The notes: a model not told the origin generated them from the sequence alone. A DNA stretch of 40,999 nt from an uncultured Oscillospiraceae bacterium (GCA_910579125.1 CAJTTH010000016.1:1-40999); one strand, 5' to 3'. Shown: positions 7,627 to 16,257, counted from the first letter of the stretch. Numbers and translations are program-made.

Positions 7627-10032
7627 TTGAAAAGCAAAATTACAAAGCCCGTGTTTTTTATCGTCTTTTTCCTGATCGTAGTATTTACGTTATTGTCCAC
7701 TGTGGGAATACGCACGTATTACGGCGATATCAAAACTTCATGGATATGGGGAATTGACGACATCAGATGGGGTATCGATATCCGCGGCGGCGTGAACGTT
7801 ACGTTCAAACCGCCCGCAGATTACGAAAAGGAAAACACGATCACCGAGGACGACCTCAACGGCGCGAAATCAATGATAGAGCAGCGTCTCGTCAACAAAA
7901 ACATCAACGACTACGACGTGTATGTTGACTCGGCTACAAACTCGATTATCGTGCAGTTCCCGTGGCAGAGCGACGATACGTCGTTTGATCCGGAGCAGGC
8001 TGTCCGAGAGATAGGCGAGACTGCGATGCTTACCTTCCGCGAGAAGTACGAGATCGACGAAAACGGACTTCCGAAGGGCGTTACCAAGGAGAACATAGTC
8101 CTCACGGGCGCGGACGTTGAGAGCGCCAAGGCGGGATATATCACAGGCAATGGTTCCTCATCCGGACAGTATATAGTTCAGCTTAACTTCAAGGACTCGG
8201 GTAAGGACAAGTTTGCAGAGGCGACCGAAAAGCTGTCTCAGAACGTCAACGGCACGGACAACGTTCTCTCTATCTGGATGGACGACGTGTGCATAAGCCA
8301 CCCGACCGTCAGCAAGAAGATAAACGACAGCAGCGCCCAGATTGAGGGCTCTTTCACGGCGGAGGAGGCGAACGACCTCGCCAATAAGATAAACGGCGGC
8401 GCGCTTCCGTTCAAGCTGGAGATTGACACTCTGTCCACTATATCGCCAATTCTGGGTACTGGTGCGCGCAACGCAATGGCGCTCGCGGGACTTATCGCGT
8501 TTATTCTTATCGCGATATTTATGATAGCTTACTACCGTCTGCCCGGATTTGTCGCGGTTATCGCGCTTATGGGTCAGGTTGCGGGAATGTTCGCGGCTAT
8601 TACGGGATTTTTCGGTTTCAACAACGCCTCGTCGCTTACGCTGCCCGGTATCGCGGGTATTATCCTGTCGATAGGCATGGGCGTTGACGCGAACGTAATT
8701 TCCGCCGAGCGTATCAAAGAGGAGCTTAAAGCGGGGCGCACCATAGACGGCGCTGTAAAGAACGGCTTCCAGCGCGGCTTTACCGCGATACTCGATTCAA
8801 ACCTTACGGTAATCATCGTTGCGCTTATCCTTATGGCGGTATTCGGCACATGGTTCGGCGCGAGCACCGAGGGTACCGTTTATTCGTTCGGCTACACCCT
8901 GCTGGCGGGCGTTATCATGAACTTCGTTATGGCTTGCTGGGCGACGCGTCTTATGACGGTTTCGCTCTCGAAATTCAAGTGCTTCAGAAAACCCTCGCTG
9001 TTTGGTGTTTCCAAGGCTGAGATCATCGGCGACACCGAAAAGGGCAAGGATACCGTTCAGAATATTGAGGTCAAGGCTAAGACCAACTTTGATTTCGTGG
9101 GCAGAAGAAAGGTGTTTGTTATCATCTCCGCGGCGCTTATCGCGGTTACGGTTCTGTGCACGTTCATTATCGGAGTAAATGTTGATATCCGCTTTAAGGG
9201 CGGTACAATCCTTACCTATTCGTACACGGGAGAGGTAAGCACGAACGATATCAAGTCGACGGTGGAATCCGTTGGCACGCCTATCGCGACCGTAACCACG
9301 GGTACGAGTTTCACGGGCGGACTTAATACGATAAGCGTTTCGTTCGCTCAAGACGAAAAGATGAACGACGAGGTTCTGCAAAAGGTAACGGACAAGCTTA
9401 TCGAGACTTATCCCGACAACGATATCAAGAGCGTTGACACCACCAACGTATCCGCGTCCTCGGGTTCGCAGTTCTTTGTATCCTGTCTTATCGCGGTTGT
9501 TATCGCGTTTGTGCTGCTCGTAATTTATATTGCGTTCCGCTTTAAGAAGATAGGCGGCTGGAGCGCGGGTATTATCGCGATATGCTGTCTGCTCCACGAC
9601 GTAATACTCACCTATGCGGTGTACGTATTTACGGGAATGGCGCTCGACTCCAACTTTATGGCGGTAATATTGACGCTGCTCGGCTACTCTATCAACAACA
9701 CGATTATCATTTACGACCGTCTCCGCGAAAACCGCGCGAAGCACGGCGGCAAAATGGGCGACCGCGAGCTGGTAAATCTCTCGATAAATCAGACGCTCTC
9801 GCGTTCGATAATCACAACGGCGACCACCGTCACCGCGATGATATCTATCGCGATCGTATGCTCGATTATGGGAGTAACGTCGATTTTGTCCTTTGCGATA
9901 CCGCTTGCTATCGGTATGCTGATAGGTTTCTATTCGTCGCTTTGTCTCGCGGGTCCGCTGTGGATCTGGTGGCAGGAGCGCAAGTCCGGCGGCAAGTCCG
10001 TTCCCGCAAAGCCTGCAAAAGCAGATATTTAA
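7627..10032 (+). CDS. secDF: Fused protein translocase subunit SecDF
   Basis: SecD and SecF use the proton-motive force to help preproteins leave the SecYEG channel; here they are one 801-residue chain. SecD half: N-terminal membrane helix, DIRGGVNV box (the DxxGG motif), a large external P1 domain, then a helix bundle with GMGVDANVISAERIKEEL. After a loop near residue 480, the SecF half has its own first helix, FKGGTILTY and SINNTIIIYDRLRENR. I choose the TTG at 7627, which has GGAG ten bases upstream. An in-frame ATG at 7585 would add 14 residues but has no ribosome-binding site. A strong promoter lies upstream and a terminator downstream, so it is probably monocistronic. Confidence 0.95.
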   Translation: MKSKITKPVFFIVFFLIVVFTLLSTVGIRTYYGDIKTSWIWGIDDIRWGIDIRGGVNVTFKPPADYEKENTITEDDLNGAKSMIEQRLVNKNINDYDVYVDSATNSIIVQFPWQSDDTSFDPEQAVREIGETAMLTFREKYEIDENGLPKGVTKENIVLTGADVESAKAGYITGNGSSSGQYIVQLNFKDSGKDKFAEATEKLSQNVNGTDNVLSIWMDDVCISHPTVSKKINDSSAQIEGSFTAEEANDLANKINGGALPFKLEIDTLSTISPILGTGARNAMALAGLIAFILIAIFMIAYYRLPGFVAVIALMGQVAGMFAAITGFFGFNNASSLTLPGIAGIILSIGMGVDANVISAERIKEELKAGRTIDGAVKNGFQRGFTAILDSNLTVIIVALILMAVFGTWFGASTEGTVYSFGYTLLAGVIMNFVMACWATRLMTVSLSKFKCFRKPSLFGVSKAEIIGDTEKGKDTVQNIEVKAKTNFDFVGRRKVFVIISAALIAVTVLCTFIIGVNVDIRFKGGTILTYSYTGEVSTNDIKSTVESVGTPIATVTTGTSFTGGLNTISVSFAQDEKMNDEVLQKVTDKLIETYPDNDIKSVDTTNVSASSGSQFFVSCLIAVVIAFVLLVIYIAFRFKKIGGWSAGIIAICCLLHDVILTYAVYVFTGMALDSNFMAVILTLLGYSINNTIIIYDRLRENRAKHGGKMGDRELVNLSINQTLSRSIITTATTVTAMISIAIVCSIMGVTSILSFAIPLAIGMLIGFYSSLCLAGPLWIWWQERKSGGKSVPAKPAKADI

Positions 10033-10062
10033 CATTTTTAACTGTTGAATGTTGAAAATTTT

Positions 10063-10091
10063 AAGTGCCGTCCATTTTGGACGGCACTTTG
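10063..10091 (+). terminator. Bidirectional terminator after secDF
   Basis: AAGTGCCGTCC (10063-10073) pairs perfectly with GGACGGCACTT (10079-10089) around a five-base loop. A T-run follows on the plus strand, and the facing strand is A/T-rich. It separates secDF from the convergent small gene ending at 10092. Confidence 0.9.
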
Positions 10092-10328
10092 TTATTCTGA
10101 AATAAGCCGCAGCATTATCTTTACGGCGGCGTAGAACCCTCGTCTTTCCGCGTCGATACACATATTTGCGACTTCGTTTTCGAGCTTTTCGTGAGCCTTG
10201 CCGCCGCATACGCCTATTTCGTTTTCGAGCCTTCTCAGCCGCATATCGTTGAATACCGAATGCAAGGGCGGCTTTATCTCAAGGTCTCCCTCGCAGTAGC
10301 GGTTGTAGATCATACTCCAGACTGTCAT
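10092..10328 (-). CDS. Small uncharacterised protein (DUF6809-like)
   Basis: A 78-residue soluble protein beginning MTVWSMIYNRYCEGDLE. The start at 10328 is set by GAAAGGAAG just upstream; an extension to 10397 would run through the promoter and has no ribosome-binding site. A central Leu/Glu-rich helical segment leads to a C-terminal ERRGFYAAVKIMLRLISE. This layout recalls the small DUF6809-type proteins of Clostridia, often seen near mobile elements, but I hold that family call loosely and offer no function. Its promoter is almost the same as that of the neighbouring ribbon-helix-helix gene. Confidence 0.65.
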   Translation of the reverse strand: MTVWSMIYNRYCEGDLEIKPPLHSVFNDMRLRRLENEIGVCGGKAHEKLENEVANMCIDAERRGFYAAVKIMLRLISE

Positions 10329-10374
10329 AATAAAACTTCCTTTCAAGATCATTTTTTTACTTTTGAACACCTTA

Positions 10375-10404
10375 ATTATAACATATATGAACACCAAAAG
10401 TCAA
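10375..10404 (-). promoter_or_regulatory. Sigma-A promoter with direct repeats around the -10
   Basis: On the minus strand TTGACT (10404-10399) and TATAAT (10380-10375) are 18 bases apart. The 8-mer GGTGTTCA occurs twice on that strand, at 10395-10388 and 10371-10364, flanking the -10 box with a 24-bp repeat distance. This looks like a possible operator. It drives the small gene starting at 10328. Confidence 0.75.
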
Positions 10405-10430
10405 GTGTCTTTTTAATAACCGTGACATAA

Positions 10431-10462
10431 AAAAAGTGCTTTAGATTTTTAAAGCACTTTTT
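10431..10462 (-). terminator. Terminator of the ribbon-helix-helix gene
   Basis: AAAAAGTGCTTT (10431-10442) pairs with AAAGCACTTTTT (10451-10462) around an eight-base AT-rich loop. On the minus strand it overlaps the stop codon of the gene ending at 10462 and ends in a T-run. Confidence 0.85.
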
Positions 10463-10635
10463 TATTCTGTTAAGTCTTTTTCAAGTTTTTTAATACCTCG
10501 TCTGACTGCTTCCATTTTTGAAATGTCTTCTTGTTTACAATATTTTTCAAGGATTTTTTCGCACTTTTCGTCAATGCGAACATTCACTCTGAACGGCTTG
10601 GGATTATCCGTTGGTCTGCCAACTTTCGGGCTCAT
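10462..10635 (-). CDS. Ribbon-helix-helix (CopG/Arc-type) DNA-binding protein
   Basis: A 57-residue protein starting MSPKVGRPTDNPKPFRVNVR. The GRPTDNPK leader, one beta strand (FRVNVRID), then two helices (EKCEKILEKYCKQ and SKMEAVRRGIKKLEKDL) are the familiar pattern of small Clostridial ribbon-helix-helix regulators. Such proteins are dimers that put a two-stranded sheet into the major groove, often repressing their own promoter. The ATG at 10635 has GAGGTGG six bases upstream; an in-frame GTG at 10644 lies inside that ribosome-binding site and is rejected. No toxin partner with an antitoxin-like arrangement is evident, though the small gene at 10092-10328 shares its promoter type. Confidence 0.85.
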   Translation of the reverse strand: MSPKVGRPTDNPKPFRVNVRIDEKCEKILEKYCKQEDISKMEAVRRGIKKLEKDLTE

Positions 10636-10663
10636 TTGTTCCACCTCACTTTTGTCCTACATA

Positions 10664-10693
10664 ATTATAGCATATTTGAATGTCAAAAGTCAA
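10664..10693 (-). promoter_or_regulatory. Sigma-A promoter of the ribbon-helix-helix gene
   Basis: On the minus strand TTGACT (10693-10688) and TATAAT (10669-10664) are 18 bases apart. From CACTTGACTTTTG through the -10 box it is nearly the same sequence as the promoter at 10375-10404, differing at only a few spacer bases. Confidence 0.8.
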
Positions 10694-10756
10694 GTGCCTT
10701 TGATTTTCAAGAAATTTCAAGCTGAAAAATCCACCCGAAAAAGCTCGGAATTCGGC

Positions 10757-10785
10757 TTGACAAAAGGCAAAAGTTAACCTAAAAA
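10757..10785 (+). promoter_or_regulatory. Possible distal gyrB promoter
   Basis: A perfect TTGACA (10757-10762) is followed after 17 bases by TAAAAA (10780-10785), a weak -10. It would be an upstream member of a tandem pair with 10809-10837. Confidence 0.4.
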
Positions 10786-10808
10786 CTTTTAAAAAACCCG
10801 TAAAATGC

Positions 10809-10837
10809 TTGAAATTTTCGCCAATTTGTGGTATACT
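10809..10837 (+). promoter_or_regulatory. Sigma-A promoter of gyrB
   Basis: TTGAAA (10809-10814) and TATACT (10832-10837) are separated by 17 bases. It lies 48 bases upstream of the gyrB ATG in a strongly AT-rich leader. Confidence 0.75.
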
Positions 10838-10885
10838 ATATATAATATATGTGATTTGAGATATATGTGTTATTGGAGGAAAAAA

Positions 10886-12868
10886 ATGGCAGAAGAAGAA
10901 AAGGTTCAGCACGGCAATTACGGCGCGGACGATATACAAGCTCTTAAGGGTCTGGCACCTGTGCGGCAGACCCCCGGTATGTATATAGGTTCTACGGGTG
11001 AGGGCGGACTTCATCATCTCGTTTACGAAATAGTGGATAACGCCGTCGACGAGGCGCTGGCGGGGTACTGTACCGCAATAGACGTGTCTATACTTCCCGG
11101 AGACGTTATCCGCGTTATCGACAACGGACGCGGTATTCCTACGGGAATAAACCGCGCGGAGGGAATTTCCGCCGCGACAATGGTTTTCACCATACTCCAT
11201 GCGGGCGGAAAATTCGGGGGCGGCGGTTATAAGGTCTCGGGCGGTCTGCACGGCGTCGGAGCGTCCGTTGTAAACGCGCTGTCCGAGTGGCTGGAGGTCG
11301 AGATACACGACGGCAAAAACGTGCATTTTCAGCACTTTGAACGCGGCGAGTATAAAGAGCCTATCAAGATAATACGCGAGACCGACCACACGGGAACGCA
11401 GGTCACATTCAAGCCCGACGGTGAGATATTCCATTCTACGGTATTCAGCTATGAAACACTGAATGAACGTATGCGCGAAAAGGCGTTTCTGAACGCGGGA
11501 CTGAAGATAACGCTGCACGATCTGCGCGATGAAAATAACGTTCAAGAGGAAACAATGTGCTACGAGGGCGGTATACGCGAGTATATTTCGTGGCTCAATA
11601 AAAAGCGCGGCGCGGAGGTTCTGCACCCCGATATTATTTATATCAGCGGAAAAGCGGACGATATTATGGTGGAGGTCGCGTTTCAGTACACCACCGATTT
11701 CAACAGCGAGGTTTTCCGTTCGTTCGCGAACGATATCCACACAGGCGAGGGAGGTTCGCACGAGCTTGGATTTAAGCGCGCTCTGAGCAAGGTAGTTAAT
11801 GATTTTGCAAAGACTTATAAGGAAAACGATAAGTCCAAGTCAAAGAAAAAGCCCGGCAAAAAGGGCGAGGAGGAAAAGCCTTTTACGGGTTACAGCGGCG
11901 AGGCTATCCGCGAGGCGATAAACGCGGTGATCGCCGTGAAGCTCCACAAATGCGAGTTTGAGGGGCAAACAAAGGGCAAGCTGGGAAATCCCGAGGTTCA
12001 GCCCGCAGTCTACAAAATCGCGACAGAGCAGCTCACCTACTATTTTGAGGAGCACCCCGAGACCGCGCAGATAATCGTCAATAAGGCGGCAAATTCTCAG
12101 GCGGCGCGCGACGCTGCCAAAAAGGCGATGGAGGCAAAGCGCAAGTCCATAATGGACAGCAACGGCTTGCCCGGAAAGCTCGCGGACTGCTCGGAGAGCG
12201 ATCCCACCCACACCGAGATCTACATCGTCGAGGGAGACTCGGCGGGCGGTTCGGCGAAAGAGGGGCGCGACAGACGTTTTCAGGCTATTCTTGCACTTTG
12301 GGGCAAAATGCTGAACGTTGAAAAGGCGCGCGTCGACAAGGTCTACAATAATGAAAAGCTGCTGCCCGTCGTTAAAGCTCTGGGCACGGGTATAGCGGAC
12401 GAATTTGACATATCCAAGCTGCGCTACGGGCGCGTTATAATAATGGCGGATGCCGATGTTGACGGTCTGCATATCCGCACGCTTATGCTGACGTTCTTCT
12501 TCCGCTTTATGAGACCGCTGATAGAGCAAGGACACGTTTACTGCGCTCAGCCGCCGCTTTTTAAGGTGGCGAAGGGCAAGCAGGTGCGCTACGCGTTCTC
12601 CGATGAGGAGCGCGACACGTACATCGCCGAGCTTGGCGGAGACGGCGGAAAGGTCGTCGTTCAGCGCTACAAAGGTCTTGGTGAGATGGATCCCATTCAG
12701 CTCTGGGAGACAACGATGAACCCCGAGACCCGCACTATGCTGCGTGTTTCGGTTGAGGACGCGGCAAAGGCTGACGAAATTATGACAATTCTTATGGGCG
12801 ACAAGGTTGAGCCGCGCCGCGAGTTTATCGAGGCGAACGCCAAGCTCGCCGAAAATCTTGATATCTGA
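10886..12868 (+). CDS. gyrB: DNA gyrase subunit B
   Basis: GyrB supplies ATPase and TOPRIM activities to gyrase, which introduces negative supercoils. The ATG at 10886 follows GGAGG and gives 660 residues; the open frame upstream to 10805 overlaps the promoter and is not coding. The GHKL ATPase carries EIVDNAVDEA (catalytic Glu about 48) and GLHGVGASVVNALS. The TOPRIM domain shows EGDSAGGSAK and the metal-binding IIMADADVDGLH. The tail has QRYKGLGEMDP. A short Lys/Glu-rich insertion (KSKSKKKPGKKGEEEKP, about residues 315-332) sits in the transducer region, where most GyrB proteins have only a short loop. The stop is followed in the same frame by the next gene's coding frame. Confidence 0.97.
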   Translation: MAEEEKVQHGNYGADDIQALKGLAPVRQTPGMYIGSTGEGGLHHLVYEIVDNAVDEALAGYCTAIDVSILPGDVIRVIDNGRGIPTGINRAEGISAATMVFTILHAGGKFGGGGYKVSGGLHGVGASVVNALSEWLEVEIHDGKNVHFQHFERGEYKEPIKIIRETDHTGTQVTFKPDGEIFHSTVFSYETLNERMREKAFLNAGLKITLHDLRDENNVQEETMCYEGGIREYISWLNKKRGAEVLHPDIIYISGKADDIMVEVAFQYTTDFNSEVFRSFANDIHTGEGGSHELGFKRALSKVVNDFAKTYKENDKSKSKKKPGKKGEEEKPFTGYSGEAIREAINAVIAVKLHKCEFEGQTKGKLGNPEVQPAVYKIATEQLTYYFEEHPETAQIIVNKAANSQAARDAAKKAMEAKRKSIMDSNGLPGKLADCSESDPTHTEIYIVEGDSAGGSAKEGRDRRFQAILALWGKMLNVEKARVDKVYNNEKLLPVVKALGTGIADEFDISKLRYGRVIIMADADVDGLHIRTLMLTFFFRFMRPLIEQGHVYCAQPPLFKVAKGKQVRYAFSDEERDTYIAELGGDGGKVVVQRYKGLGEMDPIQLWETTMNPETRTMLRVSVEDAAKADEIMTILMGDKVEPRREFIEANAKLAENLDI

Positions 12869-12940
12869 GGGGGGATAGTTATTTCAAGCAGTTTATTACC
12901 CGATCTTAATAAGGAACAGACGGCAAAAAAGGGAGAGCCT

Positions 12941-13510
12941 TTGGCGAGCTTCAGCTACGACAACACCCTTGACGAGACCGACGGAGCAATGAAGAGCTTT
13001 CAGCAGCGTTTCGCGAAGAAAAGGAGCGGGCTGTCGGTCGCGGCTTATTCGCTGCTGCTTCTGGCGGTGGCTATCGGTATCGTTATGAACCCGACCGCCG
13101 TGCCGTTATATATAGCGCTGGTTTTCGGCATTCTGGGAATGGCGTATACTCTTACGGATAAAAAACGTACCCGTAAAAAGATAATCAACACGTTAAAGGA
13201 TATGAATCCCGAGGAATATCACTGCACGATCTATCCCGAAAAAATAGAGCTGGAAACGATAATCAAGCCGAAGGAAAACGAGGTCGACGTGAAGATCGAC
13301 GAGGAGAAGGACGAAGAAATAATCACGCCGCTGAAAACAGTTTTCAGGTTCGGCGACGATCTGCTCAATTTTTCGGAGAACGAGGATTCGCTTTTGCTGA
13401 TCTTTAACCGCAGACAGTTCTATTGTTTTCCGAAACGCTGTCTGACCAAGGAGCAAGAGGACACTGTACGCGATTTCCTTTACAAGAAGCTGGAAAGCGA
13501 CGAGAGTTAA
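12941..13510 (+). CDS. YcxB-like two-helix membrane protein between gyrB and gyrA
   Basis: About 189 residues: a hydrophilic start, two membrane helices (about residues 30-45 and 52-66, SVAAYSLLLLAVAIGIV and VPLYIALVFGILGMA), then a cytoplasmic domain rich in Glu/Lys with beta-strand character. It ends LLLIFNRRQFYCFPKRCLTKEQ, like the C-terminal domain of YcxB-family proteins, whose function is unknown. The start is uncertain. The TTG at 12941 has GGGAGAG only three bases upstream. The frame is open back to the gyrB stop, and an ATT at 12881 lies five bases after a much better GAGGGGGGA. No ATG or GTG is available. Its position inside a gyrB-gyrA operon suggests co-expression. Confidence 0.7.
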   Translation: MASFSYDNTLDETDGAMKSFQQRFAKKRSGLSVAAYSLLLLAVAIGIVMNPTAVPLYIALVFGILGMAYTLTDKKRTRKKIINTLKDMNPEEYHCTIYPEKIELETIIKPKENEVDVKIDEEKDEEIITPLKTVFRFGDDLLNFSENEDSLLLIFNRRQFYCFPKRCLTKEQEDTVRDFLYKKLESDES

Positions 13511-13524
13511 AACGGAGGTAAATA

Positions 13525-16155
13525 TTGGATATAGATTTCAGTTTGGAAAAGCTTCATGATATCGGTCTTGAGGAAACGATGAAAAAATCGTTTATTGAGT
13601 ACTCGATGGCGGTAATCACCTCGAGAGCGCTCCCCGACGTGCGCGACGGCTTTAAACCCGTTCACCGCCGTATCGTTTACACGATGAACGAGGCGGGGAA
13701 TACCTCGGACAAGCCGTTCCGCAAGTGCGCGTATACGGTCGGAGAGGTTCTCGGTAAATACCACCCGCACGGTGACGCGTCCGTTTATGACGCGCTGGTG
13801 CGTCTGGCGCAGACGTTCTCAATGCGCTATCCGCTTATTGACGGTCACGGAAACTTCGGTTCTATCGACGGCGACCCGCCCGCGGCTTACCGTTACACGG
13901 AGGCTCGGCTTGCCAGGATCGCCAATGAAATGACATCGGACATCAACAAAAAGGTTGTTGATTTCCAGACGAACTACGACGATAAACTGCTTGAGCCTAA
14001 GGTTCTGCCGTCGCGTTTCCCGAATTTGCTTGTGAACGGTTCGAACGGTATCGCTGTCGGCATGGCAACGAATATTCCGCCGCATAATCTCAACGAGGTT
14101 ATCGACGCGCTTTTGCTTATGATAGATAACCCCGAGGTGACTATCGAGGAGGTAATGGGCTGCATCAAGGGACCCGATTTCCCGACGGGCGGCATTATTA
14201 TGGGCTACAGCGGTATTCGCTCGGCGTATTATACGGGGCGCGGGAAGATAATTCTGCGCGGTCGTACCGAGATAGTTGAGGAAAACAACCACACGCGCAT
14301 CATCATAAGCGAAATTCCGTATATGGTGAACAAGGCGCGTATGCTCGCGAATATAGGCGACCTTATCCGCGACAAGCGCATTGACGGCATTTCGTTTGTC
14401 CGCGACGAGTCGGACAGAAACGGTATGCGCATAGTTGTCGAGCTTAAGCGCGACGCAAACGCGAACGTGGTGCTGAACAAGCTGTTTACCTATACTCAAT
14501 TGCAGGATACGGTCGGCGTTATTATGATAGCGCTTGTTGACGGACAACCCAAGACGCTTACGCTTATGGATATGCTCAAATACTACCTCGATCACCAGAT
14601 TGAAGTGGTTACGCGCCGCACGCAGTACGATCTCGATAAGGCAAAGGAACGCGAGCATATTCTCGAGGGTCTGATGATCGCGATAGACTTTATTGACGAG
14701 GTTATCGCTATTCTGCGTTCAAGCAAAAATATTCCCGAGGGTAAAGAACGGCTTATTGAGCGTTTTAAGGACGTTGATGTTTCTTCAGCGGGAATTTTCC
14801 CTGCGGCAACGTATTCGCTTACCGAAGTTCAGGCTGACGCTATCGTCAAGATGACGCTGGGTGCTTTGACGGGTATGGAGAAGAGTAAGGTTCTCGATGA
14901 GCTTATGGAGAAGCGCGAGCTTATAAAATCCATGGAGGAGCTGCTCGCGGACAGAAGCAAGCTGCTGCACCTTATTGGCGAGGAGCTTTCCGTTGTCAAG
15001 AAGAAATTTGGCGACGAGCGCCGCACGGCTATCGAGCCTGTTAGCGGTGAGGTTGATATCGAGGATCTTATTCCCGAGGAGGACTGCGTTGTAACGTTCA
15101 CGAATATGGGCTACATCAAACGCCAGCCCGCCGAGGTCTACAATATCCAGAAACGCGGCGGACGCGGAGTTTCTGGAATGAAGCAGCGTGACGAGGATTT
15201 TGTGGACAGTATGTTTATTGCAAGCTCGCATGAGAATATACTGTTTATCACGAATAAGGGCAATATGTTCCGCTTGAAGTGCTATCAGATACCTGAGGGC
15301 AGCAAGCAGTCGCGCGGAATGAATATTGTTAATTTGTTACAGCTTGCCGAGGAGGAAAAGGTCGCGGCGATGATGACGACTGTCGACTTCGCCGAGAACA
15401 AATACTTTATCTGCCTTACCAAGAACGGTCTTGTAAAGCGCACTAAGCTCTCGGAGTTCAAAAATATACGCAAGGGTGGCTTGCGCGCTATTACGCTTGT
15501 GGACGGCGACGAAATCGCTGGCGGTTTCCTTACCGAGGGCGACTGCACGGTTATGGCGGCGACACGGAACGGCGCGGCTATCCGTTTCGACGAGAACGAT
15601 ATCCGTGTTATGGGAAGAACGGCGCGCGGAGTTCGTGCGATAAAATTCCGCGGCGATGACTATATTGTCGGCGCTACCAAGATCTTTGACGAGAACGCGA
15701 CGATACTTACCGTTACCGAGCGCGGAATGGGCAGACGGTGCGCGGCGGCAAGCTATCGTTTGCAGCGGCGCGGCGGCATGGGCCTGAAGAATTATCCCGT
15801 TTCCGAGGAAAAGGGCGCGGTTATCGGTATCCGCACGCTCGGTCCGGACGACGACGTTATTTTGATAAGCGCGGACGGCGTTATTATCCGTATCCGTGCG
15901 AACGATCTGCGTGTTATGGGACGTACCGCTTCGGGCGTTCGCGTTATGAGATTGGGCGCGGAGGACAGAGTTGTGACGTTCTCGCGCACTCAGCATGACG
16001 ACGAGGAAAAGACCGAGGAGGTTGAGACGGTTTCCGAGGAGGAGGTCGAGGCTTCGCTCAAGGGGGAGGCTGCCGAGGTTATTCCGGATGACGAGCCCGC
16101 TGATGATGAACCCGAGGACGGCGGCGAGAACAACGCCAACAACGAGGGAGAGTGA
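13525..16155 (+). CDS. gyrA: DNA gyrase subunit A
   Basis: GyrA makes and reseals the double-strand break used by gyrase. The TTG start at 13525 has GGAGG seven bases upstream and yields 876 residues. The catalytic tyrosine is Tyr124 in AAYRYTEARL. The quinolone-resistance region reads HPHGDASVYDALVR: Ala85 occupies the position of Escherichia coli Ser83 and Asp89 that of Asp87. The C-terminal six-bladed DNA-wrapping domain includes QKRGGRGVSG and a later QRRGGMG, the GyrA-box-type sequence. A long acidic tail (about the last 50 residues, mostly Asp/Glu) ends the protein. It follows the YcxB-like gene by 14 bases; a terminator follows. Confidence 0.97.
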   Translation: MDIDFSLEKLHDIGLEETMKKSFIEYSMAVITSRALPDVRDGFKPVHRRIVYTMNEAGNTSDKPFRKCAYTVGEVLGKYHPHGDASVYDALVRLAQTFSMRYPLIDGHGNFGSIDGDPPAAYRYTEARLARIANEMTSDINKKVVDFQTNYDDKLLEPKVLPSRFPNLLVNGSNGIAVGMATNIPPHNLNEVIDALLLMIDNPEVTIEEVMGCIKGPDFPTGGIIMGYSGIRSAYYTGRGKIILRGRTEIVEENNHTRIIISEIPYMVNKARMLANIGDLIRDKRIDGISFVRDESDRNGMRIVVELKRDANANVVLNKLFTYTQLQDTVGVIMIALVDGQPKTLTLMDMLKYYLDHQIEVVTRRTQYDLDKAKEREHILEGLMIAIDFIDEVIAILRSSKNIPEGKERLIERFKDVDVSSAGIFPAATYSLTEVQADAIVKMTLGALTGMEKSKVLDELMEKRELIKSMEELLADRSKLLHLIGEELSVVKKKFGDERRTAIEPVSGEVDIEDLIPEEDCVVTFTNMGYIKRQPAEVYNIQKRGGRGVSGMKQRDEDFVDSMFIASSHENILFITNKGNMFRLKCYQIPEGSKQSRGMNIVNLLQLAEEEKVAAMMTTVDFAENKYFICLTKNGLVKRTKLSEFKNIRKGGLRAITLVDGDEIAGGFLTEGDCTVMAATRNGAAIRFDENDIRVMGRTARGVRAIKFRGDDYIVGATKIFDENATILTVTERGMGRRCAAASYRLQRRGGMGLKNYPVSEEKGAVIGIRTLGPDDDVILISADGVIIRIRANDLRVMGRTASGVRVMRLGAEDRVVTFSRTQHDDEEKTEEVETVSEEEVEASLKGEAAEVIPDDEPADDEPEDGGENNANNEGE

Positions 16156-16164
16156 TCCGACTGT

Positions 16165-16200
16165 AATTTTTCCCGAGCTGTGGTTCGGGAAAAATTTTTT
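16165..16200 (+). terminator. Terminator after gyrA
   Basis: AATTTTTCCCGA (16165-16176) pairs perfectly with TCGGGAAAAATT (16185-16196) around an eight-base loop and is followed by T residues. Confidence 0.92.
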
Positions 16201-16213
16201 GCGTATTGGAAAA

Positions 16214-16229
16214 TGTTCCACGTGGAACA
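16214..16229. promoter_or_regulatory. parS centromere site
   Basis: TGTTCCACGTGGAACA is a perfect 16-bp palindrome and fits the bacterial parS consensus TGTTNCACGTGNAACA. ParB loads here as a CTP-dependent clamp and recruits SMC/condensin for origin segregation. It lies between the gyrA terminator and the DUF4240 gene, about 5 kb before parB. Confidence 0.93.
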
Positions 16230-16241
16230 TTTACAAAGTAA

Positions 16242-16257
16242 ATTTACACGTGGAGCA
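16242..16257. promoter_or_regulatory. Degenerate parS-like site
   Basis: ATTTACACGTGGAGCA keeps the central CACGTG and most of the right half-site but has four mismatches to the perfect parS 28 bp upstream. It may be a decayed or weak ParB/Noc site. Confidence 0.4.

Noticed and set aside
8797..10209. 470-codon minus-strand open frame opposite secDF
   Set aside because: The peptide is an Arg/Tyr/Asn-rich shadow of the conserved secDF frame, has no domain, and would run across the secDF terminator.
10092..10635. The two small minus-strand genes as a toxin-antitoxin pair
   Set aside because: They have separate promoters and a terminator between them, and the second protein has no recognisable toxin fold; the arrangement does not support a classic pair.
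13819..16230. Several minus-strand open frames of 80-297 codons opposite gyrA, and similar ones opposite gyrB, mnmG and serS
   Set aside because: Shadows of conserved genes; none has a start site or recognisable protein.
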